A DNA stretch of 64,000 nucleotides from Halisarca cf. caerulea. Lineage: Eukaryota; Porifera; Demospongiae; Chondrillida; Halisarcidae. The stretch lies in NCBI GenBank assembly GCA_963170055.1, contig CAUJGJ010000093.1, positions 100,001 to 164,000 of the forward strand, written 5' to 3'. Positions 1 through 21,486 of the stretch are shown here, piece by piece. The stretch's first letter is position 1, and every line of letters starts with the position of its first letter. The position numbers and the translations under genes were made by a program. The notes beneath the pieces are model-generated. The model was not told the origin of the DNA, made no database searches, and saw only the letters and a program-made list of their open reading frames with translations.

Positions 1-1633
1 TTTCCAGAGCTAGGACCATACCCCAGACCCCTGGCTAATAGTACACAGAACATGCCTCCACAGTACCACTGACTTACCCCTCCTAGATCCCTGAAAGAAA
101 GACTAACTATAGTTACTTACTCCCCCCTACTCTCAGTATTTTTACACCTCCATACTGCATTGCCCCACCCCCCTAGATTTTAGGAATCTCAAATTGCCCA
201 CAGCCCTGCATGGTTGAGTTGTGAGATTTCAGATATTGACAGTTTGCCCACCCCTGACTGAAATATGCATTCCTCATTCTGGAAGCATAAATACCCTGTT
301 TACATGCATCTTAAATGCAGATTAAGAAGCCGGCTTTGCTTAGCGAACGAAAACTTTTCACATGTCCACACACAATCTGCTGAAGCTGGTTTATCAAGTG
401 TGATGTAAGATGGCCGACGTAGTTGGAATGTTTTATTATAGCTCCATGTATTCTGTGTTGTACCTCAGGGACACACCATGTTAACAAACAATGATATTGC
501 AATAATATGATAGTGAGGATGTTAAGAAGGCATGTCAAGTCATAACACCAACCCATACACTAATATTTCTCACACTGTTTTACTCAGGATTGTTCTTTCT
601 TTGGATAAAACTCAGGGTTGAAATTTACCCAACCAACGTACAGGATCTGTGAACTGTAAATGTACGATGACGCCATTTTCTGTATTTAATGTATTGGCAA
701 ACATGACATTCTAGCAAATGAAAGACACTATGGTGAACCACACATGGTAAGGAAGAAGGGGAGAAGGGAAAAAGGCAGTTGAACCGGACCGGAGCCAGCA
801 ACCTCCAGACCCATAGCCGACCCTTTGGCAGCTGAACCATCGGTCACTGCCAACAGGCCCCGATCCATTCCCTCCTTAAGTACATTCTATCATTTAGTTG
901 AAGATTTTTCTTTTAAATTAACAATTTCACCTTATAAGTCAAGAAAGGCTCTTAAGGTTTTGTAAAGTCCTGCGCCAGGAAATGAGTCAATTTTCCCTTA
1001 ATTGCTGCCCCCTCAGCATGACCTCTGGGGATTGCTCTGATAATCTAAAATCTGACAACCAAAAATAACAGATATAGAAGCACATGCAAGTATTGGTCCA
1101 GCAGTCACCGGGTCTGCCAGACTTGTTCCTATGGCCTTGTAGATGCAAATTTGAAATTGCTATGACATTAAAATTTATGTTACAATTTGAGAAGATTGAT
1201 GCATAATAATTGACAGTGTAGGGTTCGCATACTCTTCTACTATACCTAATGTACTCTTAGACGAAGAAGAGCAGGACAAGATATAGTCTAGCTATTATTA
1301 GTTCGGTGACTTGTATTATGTTGTACTGAGTCTTATTTTTGGATGGACATTATTTAGTAGTCACTTTCTTCTGCTTGTAGTACTGCTTTCGAGCTCAAGC
1401 TACTTCGACTGAGTGTACTGAAGACTGTCGTACTGTGAGTTTACTTGCAATATATCACATGCACACTAGTTGATGTCTTGTATATACCTTACAAATGTAG
1501 GGGGTACTAAACTAGCGAAAGTAGTCAGGAGCCTCAAATTTGCCAACTTAAAGAGTGGCCGCTAAAAAATTCCACACCAATAGATGTACCTGCTATCTTG
1601 TATTACACAAGTTGTATGGATGTACTGTACACT

Positions 1634-4521
<2,888 letters not shown>

Positions 4522-5339
4522 CACACGTACACACTCATGCACATAATTTGCTCTTTGGTAGCTGAGCAGTTGATGTGATATATATATATACGTAGCTTTT
4601 AAACTTGGGTCGTGTACATACCATCGAATACTGGCCATTTCTGCAAAAAGGCTGGCAAGTACGTTCGTGGAGCAGGACTCCCATGCACAGATCGACAGCC
4701 ATTTTTGTCATGGAAACGATGCAACTATTATACACGTGCACAACCCAGTCTGAAGCTATACATGCATCGACTACTGAGCGCAGAACTGTACCAAACTGCA
4801 GTTTGAAGAACATGTGTTACAGTACGAGTACTGCTCTCTATAACACTGCATGTGACAAGAGCTATGATAATCACTTCTTTGATTAGTGTAACAACTGCAT
4901 GAAGACTGCATGCATGCCACGTGCATTGGTTTGCCCAATCTCTTAATGATTTTGGCCAGAGCTCGAGCATTGTTTTTAGCTGCGTCCATAGCTCAGCAGG
5001 GATAAGAGTAATATTTGTTCAGAGTAAAAAATGGGTGTTCTAATTATGTGTGCTTATATATAGTTCACACTATATAGCCATTAGCAAATTCACTCACATG
5101 ACATTGTAGATTTTAAAAATGCAGTGTCTGAATATGCACATGGTTGCTAATTATAGATATTTCGCTTCACACATGTCAATGTGAGAGACATGTGACTCGA
5201 ATACTATAGTGACTGCATGCATGGGGAGTGGTTTTCTGTTGCGGGTTGCATGCATGTATGTTATAGGGGATATATAGCAGTTTCACTGTATATATAATGT
5301 ATCGAAACAGTACAGTGAAGCCTTAGTACGTACATACTT

Positions 5340-5600
5340 CTGGATAGTATATAAGTACTCCTCATTCTGTCCCTGTGTATACCTCATGTACATAAACCAA
5401 CCCTGATAGTAAGTACCTGGTTTAGTACACACTCCTGGATAGTAAGTACTCCTCATTCTGTCCCTGTGTATACCTCATGTACGTAAACCAACCCTGATAG
5501 TGAGTACCTGGTTTAGTACATACTCTTGGATAGTAAGTATTCCTTCTGTCCCAGTGTATACCATGCATGCAAGTATATACATAAACCAACCCCGATAGTA
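5340..5600. repeat. Tandem repeat, about 91-bp period, three copies
   Basis: Successive copies of ctcattctgtccctgtgt start about 91 and 88 bp apart. Related copies lie at 27470-27740 in unit B, singly at about 43440-43560, and inverted near 18600-18700. Confidence 0.75.
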
Positions 5601-6054
5601 TGTAACTCTGATAATGAGTGCTCATCTGTTCTGGATGAAATATTGTGGATAAAATGAATGAACTGGATAAATGAGGGAGCAGTAGTATATGTACAGTAGG
5701 ATTATTGCACTTTAACTTTGTTCCAATAACAATTACTGCAGAAGGTGAGGGCACTGGATATCTGAGGTACAGGGATAAATGAGGTCTCACTGTACTAGGA
5801 GAAATATATAGTACTATAAACAATGTATGTGTAAACTAGCTCTGCATGATAATCAAACCACAATTTGATTATAGTTAAGCCAAAAAATGAAATTCATGCA
5901 CCTCACCTTGATCTGTGGGTCACTGCATATCACTGAAGGTAAGGAAAGATAATGGCTTATCAACCAACTGACTCTCGTGCATGCAGCTATAACTTTGCAA
6001 GATTCCCCTCAAGAAATGCCACATGCATTGTTGGAATGATAACCACACAACATA

Positions 6055-6241
6055 CAGTGAAACTTCTCTAATCCGACCTCTAAACTAGCTGGCAATCTTT
6101 CAAACCGACACCAAATATATAGCACATAATATTAATATACACTTTTCAATGCAGAATTACCTCGTCTCTAGTCTAATAACCTTCTAATCCAACTTTATAT
6201 CTTCAAGCCCCAGTGGGTATCAGATTGGAGAGACTTCACTG
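6055..6241. mobile_element. 187-bp CAGTGAAACTTCT MITE
   Basis: Terminal inverted repeats cagtgaaacttctctaatc and a diverged match at the far end, flanked by TA. It is present in unit B at about 28437-28609 with decayed ends, so it predates the duplication. Confidence 0.6.
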
Positions 6242-7086
6242 TAGATATTTTAGCATTACAAGAGACACTGCATGTGCATGGCCATGGCATATAGCAGGTC
6301 TCGATTGAAAATTTGAATTTAATGATTAAAGTTCCTATTGTAGATGAAAGCTCCAATTGCAGATGAAAGTTGTAATCACTTAAGTAAATTTTATCAATCT
6401 ATCAAAATTGTTTGTATACTCCAGGCTGGCATGCTACACTAAGATGTGCTTTGTGCATGTGTGCTGATCGTGCGCATGCATGGACAATACACAATATTAT
6501 GACAGTGCAAAATGCAAGTCAAAAATTACCAATTTTTCAAGTGCTATCCACACACTCCCACAGCACTAAACAGGAACTATGTGATTGCACACATGCAGGG
6601 TAAGAGTATTTGTACTGTACAAATGGACAATTATGATAAGCATGTTGTAGCTATAGTAGTATTTACAAAATTATTGATCTTCACTATTGATAAGCACACA
6701 CGATTGAGGGCAACGAATGGTTAATCATGTTGAGTTTCTAACGCTGAAGAGCGTTGATGGATGACTGGATCACTAGTGAGTGCAAAATTCAGACTGACAT
6801 ATTAATAATACCTCATCCAGGTCATGACTCGGCCATAGTATTATGTCTCCTGGAGTTTCATAGCTGGAAGATCAGTATGCAAGCATTTTGTAGGCAATAG
6901 ACTATAAATGTTTGTATAGTGTGTGAAAAGCTGGTTATTCTCCATCATGATCCAAAGGCTGGAGAGTTAGACATGGTAGAGGTCGAGGTAGGTACACACG
7001 TGGTTTCAGCTCAATCAGCTATAGTGTCAACATCCTGCAAAGTGATATGCGGGTAAAACTTCCCCTGATTAGGGCATAGACACACG

Positions 7087-7146
7087 CACGTGTTCCAGGA
7101 ATCCAAGCCGGCGCATGTGTGATCATGTGACCATATGAAATAAAAA
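7087..7146 (+). promoter_or_regulatory. Gene 1 proximal promoter: E-box, decayed E-box, TATA-like box
   Basis: CACGTG is at 7087-7092. CATGTG at 7124-7129 sits where genes 2-4 have CACGTG, and after 9 bp comes AATAAAAA at 7139-7146. The block aligns with the gene 2 promoter. A 63-bp palindrome has since been inserted between it and the start codon. Binding is inferred from motif and conservation only. Confidence 0.55.
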
Positions 7147-7212
7147 TTAAATACCCGAGCGAATTTGTTGCCTTGTTTACATTGAGCGTGGATCATCCAG
7201 TATCTTGAGTAA

Positions 7213-7275
7213 TAGTCTCGTACCCAGCCCCTTCCGCCGGCCGGTGGCCGGCGGAAGGGGCTGGGTACGAGACTA
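7213..7275. mobile_element. 63-bp perfect palindrome with 9-bp target duplication
   Basis: Arms 7213-7242 and 7246-7275 are perfect 30-base reverse complements around a 3-base loop (GGT). They are flanked by direct copies of cttgagtaa at 7204-7212 and 7276-7284. Unit B at about 30170-30180 has the empty site. This is a GC-rich fold-back insertion between the promoter and ATG of gene 1. Confidence 0.85.
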
Positions 7276-7317
7276 CTTGAGTAACTGACTTTCGTTCATT
7301 AATTTCTAGAGATTGAA

Positions 7318-12723
<5,406 letters not shown>

Positions 12724-12801
12724 GAGATTCCCACATCAGTTGTCAACAGCAGTATAGGCCAGGGTTAAGTTTTCTAGTTCTGTAGGGAAGCATTTATTAA
12801 T

Positions 12802-12807
12802 AATAAA
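12802..12807 (+). terminator. Candidate polyadenylation signal of gene 1
   Basis: AATAAA about 80 bp after the stop codon. The equivalent site in gene 2 has lost the hexamer through a small deletion, so its use is uncertain. Confidence 0.4.
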
Positions 12808-12840
12808 TGTAGCAATTTAATCCATTATATCATGTCAATA

Positions 12841-13030
12841 CAGTCAGACCTCGTTAAGACGAACTTTATGGGACCCACAAAATTTAAGCTATTTCTTGTT
12901 ATCAGAAGTTCTTCTTATAAGGAAAAGAGTATTGGATGCACAGTACCATAGCAAACGAAATAGGGCTAGGAAACTACTTTGTATTAAACAGAAATTGCGT
13001 AAGAGTGTCCTTCTTAATGAGGTTGTACTG
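12841..13030. mobile_element. 190-bp CAGTCAGACCTCGTT MITE
   Basis: Begins cagtcagacctcgttaag, ends ttaatgaggttgtactg, flanked by TA. The counterpart in unit B is 36047-36252. Confidence 0.6.
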
Positions 13031-13342
13031 TATATTATGTGATATTATGTGGTTGTGACATGCAGTGAAATAATTCAATTGTGAACATTAAACTCTACAA
13101 GGAATTGCTGTGCTGTACCATCACGTTCTCTGATATGATTATGATACATTGCACCATGATTGCACAAATTTAAATTTGCATGTGCCTTTCCCATAGATTG
13201 TGTGTTACAACTTGATAATTGTACAATATATTAAATTAATTGAATACCTTACAGAAATTATGAGAAGATTCCAAAACTAAATTTTAAATTATCTTTATGT
13301 ATATATCTTAAACATTCATAAGCACTAGGGCATGCAGATATA

Positions 13343-13533
13343 CAGTGGAACCCCTCTAATCCGGACACCTTAATTGGGACCTGAAAGCACTGTCCTGATT
13401 ATCGAGGTGTCCTCATTTCAGGGGTTGGAGATGTACTGTGGTTTATTATAGTGGAGTATTTGGTTCCAGTGGTATGTGTTCACTTTAGAGGGGTGTCCCC
13501 AATTCAGGGGGCTGGATTAGAGGGGTTCCACTG
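13343..13533. mobile_element. 191-bp MITE with TA target duplication
   Basis: Ends are cagtggaacccctctaat and attagaggggttccactg. It is flanked by TA, and unit B has the clean empty site (gatatacactgcac) at 36988-37001. This is a mariner/pogo-type non-autonomous element. Confidence 0.8.
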
Positions 13534-13581
13534 TACACTGCACACATGCACAGGCATACATACATACATGCATGCATGCAT

Positions 13582-13654
<73 letters not shown>

Positions 13655-14214
13655 CACACACAGCAAGTAAATTAATGCATGACATGACGTGTACATTTAC
13701 ATTATGTGTACACATGCTCAGAGTATGATAATATACAAATCACAGCGAATATGTGGCCATTATTACATACCAGTGGGGGTGGAATATAAAAACTTAATTT
13801 GGAGAGGGCGGTATGTGATGCGTGTATATAGTGCTTGAATGCATGATTATCCTTCAATACGGCTTGCGTGCAAGGCAGCATCAAACTTTTTTTCACATTG
13901 TTGCATATGCGTACATGTTGTACTGTATGATGCCATGGCAGACATGTGTGAGGACTTAGAGAATCACAATTGAGTAATGTTATTCTAGTGTTGTATATTA
14001 TACAATAGAATTTATCTAGTCAGGTATCTACTTCCTAAATTCCATTGTAAAGTCAGAACAATGAGCATTTTGGGTAAGAATTGGGGGTGGGGGTGGGGGT
14101 GGGGTGGGCAATATAATAGCCTCTTAACTGAAAGTTAGGGAGGGCGACCACCCCCCTGTTCCACCACCTATATTAAATTATATATATATTATAGTTGACT
14201 GCATGCATATTCTG

Positions 14215-14265
<51 letters not shown>

Positions 14266-14271
<6 letters not shown>

Positions 14272-15147
14272 AAGGAGGAAAAAAAGGCCTGCTCTACTGC
14301 ACAAACACACGCATACACACACAATGCCATGCTAAATAAGAAATCAAACTGTACAACAACCTAAGATAGATGATGCGTTAAATCTTTGAATACAAGCACT
14401 GATTTGCTGACACAGTTTTAAATAAGACATTGGATCTTTAGTTATTTGTCTAGTACGCAAGCTGAGATCATGAAAAAATGAGAGAGCATCTCTACCAAAA
14501 GATCCGGATGATTCCACGGCAATTGGGATGAAAATGTACTTAATTTGGAGCTCAGAATAAACTTGGCGCTTGAGGGAAGCAGCTCTATTAGCCACGAGAC
14601 CTGTACCCGAGGATGCCAAATGAATATTTGAGTGGGCAAAGGTATCATGGCAGGTAATGTCCCACACAAGACACTGTCCATCTGACCAGGGTATGATGGA
14701 GACACCATCAGGGCGTTTTCCATCAGACCGACAGAGACCCCTTGGTTCCAATGTGGCTGGAATATTCACTGCTGAAAGAGCCCATTTGACGATGTCATTG
14801 AGGGCAGAGTGTCTAGGTAGTCTGCCCTTGCTCCGTCGACAGCTTAAGCCGTGTAAGCCTGATTCCTCGACTCGATCACCACAAAGAGGACAATCATGTG
14901 GCAAACAGAGAGAACACCCAAGGCGAAGGCCCACTGCCACCCGAACACAGTCATCATCCAAGCGAAGGCCTAGGGACGAGATGGGAGGAGCACTAAGCCA
15001 TGCACCGGATTCCTTCTGTTGGGCAGCCAAAAGTCTAGCTCTTGAAGTGGAGTCTGCCGAACTGGTGAGTGAATGAACAGCTGCATCCACTATGGGTGTA
15101 TCCCAAGCCTTCTGAGAACCAGCACTACTTCCCGAAGGGAAGTAGTA
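14266..15147 (-). mobile_element. 5'-truncated non-LTR retrotransposon, endonuclease end
   Basis: A minus-strand frame (stop near 14344) covers only the C-terminal part of a retrotransposon polyprotein. It has a zinc-finger-like C-x2-C-x9-H-x3-C (CPLCGDRV...HGLSC), then R-P-D-G-V, then a D 15 residues later in LVWDITC. This order resembles the restriction-like endonuclease ends of R2/R4-type elements. No reverse transcriptase core is present. Both ends lie in (TA)n-rich DNA. The truncated end has a small fold-back (ctacttccc, gggaagtag). Confidence 0.65.
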
Positions 15148-15337
15148 TATACATATATATATATGCATATTATATATATATATAAACATATATATATATA
15201 TATATATATGAAAGACATAATATACTGTTCTGGATTTTATTTATTATAATATTATTATATTACCATATATTATTATTATAATTATCATTCTATCAAGGTA
15301 TGTATACGGAGATGAAAATATAGTGATAATAGTCTTG

Positions 15338-15775
<438 letters not shown>

Positions 15776-15794
15776 TATATATATATATATATAT

Positions 15795-16350
<556 letters not shown>

Positions 16351-16399
16351 CAGTTGGAAATTTTTTGGATGGAAGCTGATGAATTCGGGGTGGAAGCTT

Positions 16400-17810
16400 C
16401 CCCCCCCCCCCCCCCCCACTGGATAGAACCTGACCCTGGTATAGTTATTACCCAGGTGATAACTACCACACATATATACCCAGCTTTTCCTTTGATCTTT
16501 CACAGACTAGGATAGAAGGGGCATTATGCCATTTCACTCGACTTTTCCCTCTTGTGCCTTATTGTATACACCAGTACATGCATGCCTCTTTTCACAGGGA
16601 AATATTTCTAGATAATTTTGTTTTCAAGTTTTATCCGAGCCATTCATACATTTGATAGGTCTCACAAACACAAAAGCAAATTTAAAGTTTTGGATGACAT
16701 ATATAGAAACCTGGAAGCATGCTTATAAAATCTAGTAAGTTCAATATGGTTTGAATTTATCTGTTCACTGCAGCTACATGTGCATCTAAGACTATATACC
16801 CCGCACTGATGAAGGCCAATTGGTCTAAAGTTGCAATAGGCTTTGAAGTGCCATGGGTGTATTTGCATAGTTGGTTATATTATATGTAATGGTAGTGCTA
16901 AGACCAATATTTGACACTAGCACCATACACATTCCCAGTGGACACATGCAAGCTTTCCGAAGTGCAGTGAGTGTGTTTGTGAAGCACTGGACTAAGTGCT
17001 GGGTATGATTGTATGTGCTAAGGCTAACAATTTGGCACTCAGTCTAGCACCACACACATTCACAGTGAACACAATTGCATGAAGTTTTAAAGGTTGAATA
17101 TATTATATGTAGCACAGGCCAAGATGAATATGGTGCTCTACTGTATGCATGTGCTTCAATATTCGCCTGGTGAATATATTTTATTATTAATAATTATATT
17201 TCACGGATTTTGGCTTTAGAAATTTTGCATTATATATTTGCGGAAGGCTATGTTTTGCCATTGCACAAGAGCAAGATGTAAATTTTCACAGGCGAAAACT
17301 TTCACGGAGGGTTTCCAATCTGTGATTACTGTGAATATATAACCCCGCGAAAACTCAAGCACATATTATTGTATCATACAAAGCTAATATTTTGAACTAA
17401 CACCCACTTATTCACATGCAATGGACACAGGTTCCCCAAGTCTTGGGAGTGTATTAATTTTGTGTATATTACTTGATATTTGGTAGTTTTATAAGACCAA
17501 TACTGGCATGCACTAACACCACACATGTTCACAGTGGACATACATGAAATTTCCCAAGTGCTGTGGATGTGTTTGTTTAGCAATGGGTGTGGTGGTGCTA
17601 TAATTGTAAGGCCAATTTTTGGCATCAGTACCACACACAATTGACAGTATACTAGTATCTATACATGTCAGTGCAATACAGGCCTGCACATGCATGGAGT
17701 ATACCTGATCATGCAACTGAATGGACTAAAAATTCATGATAGCTCAGGTTGCCTAAGTAGCTTGCTGCGTTGAGCAACTCTTCTGCTCATTTTCGCGTAA
17801 CTAGCACTAG
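16400..17810. other. Intergenic, unit A
   Basis: Shared with 39400-40450. It contains repeated phrases (caccacacacattcacagtg, aagtgctgtggatgtg) at about 200-250-bp intervals, suggesting an old degenerate tandem repeat. No gene seen. Confidence 0.5.
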
Positions 17811-18040
17811 AAATTAAAATTTCCCAGCTCGTGATGATCTCCGCTGCTATCTATTTGACGATAGGGTCGACTTAATTTGTCTTTCACCTGCCAGCCTCAG
17901 AGTATTATATTGAATCATTGAATGAGGCGACAGATGCCAAAGAATTGTGTAGACGACATCAGGGAGATGTCCAGGCCTGTGAAAATCAGCTGCATGCACA
18001 AGGAGCGCAACCAAAGAACAGGCAATCAAGTTCCACCAAT
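17811..18040 (+). pseudogene. Orphan exon-1 relic of the cysteine-rich family (unit A)
   Basis: The DNA aligns with exon 1 of gene 4 from the ATCTCCGCTGC segment through the RMRRQ-like stretch (atgaggcgacag) and the D-I-Q-A-C-E-N region. It carries a TAA within the signal or propeptide part and several indels. No exons 2-5 follow it. It lies at the 3' end of unit A and has a counterpart at the 3' end of unit B, so it predates the large duplication. Confidence 0.75.
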
Positions 18041-19981
18041 GTACAGTACGGTAAGCGAGAGCTGAAAAATGTCATCTTTTATGTACTAGACTGGTTAAAC
18101 TGTAACTTGAAGATTTGTTTTGTTAGAATTGTTCAACTATACATAATCTCAGATGTACACATAAGTATAAGTGAACCTTAAATTATACATTTGCTAATTG
18201 CCTTACAACCAGTATCAAGATCATGCACATGTAACTGCCGTGATAGATTCATAAAACTGATATAAAGTGGTCTAAAATGGCCACAGATGCCACCATATTA
18301 ACCTTAAAAAGCCTTTTTTTTCTAAGGGACCATACCCCCAGACCACTGGCTAATAGTACACAGTACACGCCTCCACAGTACTACTGACTTACCCCTCCTA
18401 GATCCCTGAAAGAAAGCCTAACTATAGTTACCTCCATATTGCATTGCCCCCCCCCCCCCCCCCCCCGCAAAATTTTAGGAATCTCAAATTGCCCACAGCC
18501 ACAGATCCTCCATGCAGCCCTATATATATGTTATGGTCATTACAGTGAAACTTGCTTTAAGTTCGTAAGCACATACCTCAAAGATGACACAAAATCAGTA
18601 CTTATTATCAGGGATACTTACTATCAGGGTTAGTTTATGTATGCACAGGGACAGAATGAGGAATACTTATTATCCCGGAGTATGTACTAAACCAGGTACT
18701 TACTAAACAAGTTCCACTAGTATGTACGATGTACTTGTGTATCTGCATGGCCATATAGTACATGGTGTTACTAACACAGTGACCCCTAATACACATACGT
18801 ATAGCACCTGCATGGTTGAGTTGTGAGCTTTCAGATATTGACACTTTGCCCACCCCTGACTGAAATATGCATTCCTCATTCTGGAAGCATAAATACCCTG
18901 TTTACATGCATGCATCTTAAATGCAGATTAAGAAGCCGGCTTTGCTTAGCGAATGAAAACTTTTCACATGTCCACACACAATCTGCTGAAGCTGGTTTAA
19001 AGTGTGATAGAAGATGGCCAACGTAGTTGGAATGTTTTATTATAGCTCCATGTATTCTTTGTTGTACCTCAGGGACACACCATGTTAACAAACAATGATA
19101 TTGCAGTAATATGATAGTGAGGATGTTAAGAAGGCATGTCAAGTCATAACACCAACCCGTGCACTAATAATTCTCACACTATTTTACTCAGGATTGTTCT
19201 TTCTTTGGATAAAACTCAGGGTTGAAATATACCCAACCAACGTACAGGATCTGCAAACTGTAAAATTAATGTACGATGACGCTATTTTCTGCATTAATGT
19301 ATTGGCAAACATGACATTCTATCATTTAGTTGAAGATTTTTCTTCTAAATTAACAATTTCACCTTTATAGGTCAAGAAAGGCTCTTAAGGTTTTGTAAAG
19401 TCCTGCGCCAGGAAATGAGTCAATTTCCCCTTAATTGCTGCCACCTCAGCATGACCTCTGGGGATTGCTCTGGTGATTAAAATCTGACAACCAAAAGTAA
19501 CAGATAGAAGCACATGCAAGTATTGGTCCAGCAGTCAGCGGGTCTGCCAGACTTGTTCCTATGGCCTTGTAGATGCAAATTTGAAATTGCTATGACATTA
19601 AAATTAATGTTACAATTTGAGAAGATTGATGCATAATAATTGACAATGTAGGGTTCGCATACTCTTCTGCTATGCCTAACTGTACTCTTAGACTAATAAG
19701 AGCAGGACAAGATATAGTCTAGCTATTATTAGTTCGGTGTCTTGTATTATGTTGTACTGAGTCTTATTTTTGCATAGACATTATCTAGTAGTCACTTTCT
19801 TCTACTTGTAGTACTGCTTTCGAGCTCAAGCTACTTCGACTGAGTGTACTGAAGACTGTCGTACTGTGAGTTTACTTGAAGCATATCACATACACACTAG
19901 TTGATGTCTTGTATGTATATACCTTACAAATGTTAGCGGGTACTGAATTAGTGAAAGTAGTGAGGAGCCTCAATTTTGCTA

Positions 19982-21398
19982 CACAGGCTCATTATAGCGG
20001 ATTTCAGAATACTAAAAAAATGGCTACCGCCAAAAAGGGGTGACAAATACATGACGATTTTGGCTCGCAGAAATAATTTCTGGCCCATTTTAAATCTTCT
20101 ACACATATTAATGCTTATTGTCGAAACATAAAACGAAAAAACAAGCCCATATTGAATACGAAAATAAGTAAATGAGAATCTAAAGAAAATATTGTTTTTG
20201 CAGTAAATGTTGATGTCCGCACGTCTAGAAGTAGTTCAATAGGAACAAAACTAGTATCAAATGAAAGAGTAAAGTTGACTGCATTAGGTATTCCTGAGCG
20301 GAAAATATATAACCCCAAATGACATAGATATAACCAAAAATGTACTTTTCCGCTGTAAAATAGTGAAAATTAAACCATAAAAATGCTTATATCTTTTGCG
20401 TACCTGGTTATATATTCTCCGCTCAGAATAAACAAATGCACAAGGGTACTTTGAAATAGTTTTTGCAGTCTCCGTCGCAAAGAAGGGCCATCTAGACGTG
20501 CGGATTCTACATTTTTTTTGAAACAAGGTCGAAGCCGCCATTTAAATGTGACATCATTGATGACGTTACGTATCATTCCAAAATGGTCGCGCGCATGAAA
20601 ATTTGCTGTGTTACTGTTATAGTTTCGATATCAAAGTTTGTTTCGTCGTTTTGTTTAGTTTTTCTCAGCGAAGGAAATTGGACACTAAATCTTAGATTGA
20701 GATCAATCGATCTTATTTTGCGAACGATTATGGGTGAGTTATCTGAGGGACACTTTACCATTTAGATGCATGCTTCAAACTTTAATCTACATAGTATTTG
20801 TATTAGTTATTTTGTACTAGTTTATTATCTGTATGAGGCAGTGCGCATGTGTGCCTATTTCATTTATATTCGTGTGAGTCATAATTTAAAAAAAAAAAAA
20901 AATTATGGGTGAGTTACAGTCATTTTAACTGATCTTCGTATTATTTTATTGTAAAATCCTCTCGCCATCAATATTAATAGGGTAATTCTTGATATTATCG
21001 TATTATTGTGATATTGTTTGGGTACTTTAGTGAAATACCTAGGCTTTAGATACCAATTTCGGGGATTTTGTGTGAATACCTTTGCGCGAATGGTTCTTGA
21101 TTGCAACTTTTGTGTACGCAAATTGTCCATATGTGGTATTTGATACTTTTAATCACCGTATCCGTCTTTTAAAAGCTTTAAAATGACAGATTTGGCGGCG
21201 CAAATGTTCAAATTGTAGCTCCCGCAATATGTAAACATTTCCCGCTACAGACAGAGATTGTGCAACTTGTGATGACAAATGTGACGTTTTCCTAAGAGGT
21301 AGTCATGATGTGTATGAAAAAGGTGACAAATTCCCTACATTCCAATACTTTGTCACCTAACATCCCCACATTCTAAAATATGCTATAATGCCCCTGTG
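19982..21398. mobile_element. 1.4-kb inverted-repeat transposon, unit B only
   Basis: Left end cacaggctcattatagcg and right end ctataatgcccctgtg are imperfect inverted repeats over roughly 60 bp, flanked by TA. Unit A has the uninterrupted site near 1545. No transposase reading frame is evident. A smaller poly(A)-tailed insert sits inside it. Confidence 0.65.
20742..20901 (+). mobile_element. Poly(A)-tailed retrocopy insert with 15-bp target duplication
   Basis: A 160-bp segment ends in a run of A (20888-20901) and is bounded by identical attatgggtgagtta at 20727-20741 and 20902-20916. These are the marks of target-primed reverse transcription. The source transcript is not identified. Confidence 0.65.
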
Positions 21399-21486
21399 TA
21401 CCTTATAGAGTGGCCGCTAATTACATTTGCACGCCAATAGATCTTGTATTATATGTATACAAATTGTATGGGTGTACTGTACGCTG

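Noticed and set aside
4981..5040. tRNA-like box A (tagctcagcagg), also in unit B at 27090
   Set aside because: Box A is good, but there is no proper box B (ggttcgantcc) and no convincing cloverleaf; at most a decayed tRNA-derived repeat.
5340..5600. Possible CRISPR-like array
   Set aside because: The 91-bp units are continuous tandem copies without short repeats and unique spacers, in a eukaryotic setting.
14657..15076. 139-codon plus-strand frame
   Set aside because: It is the antisense of the retrotransposon frame on the minus strand, which carries the recognisable motifs.
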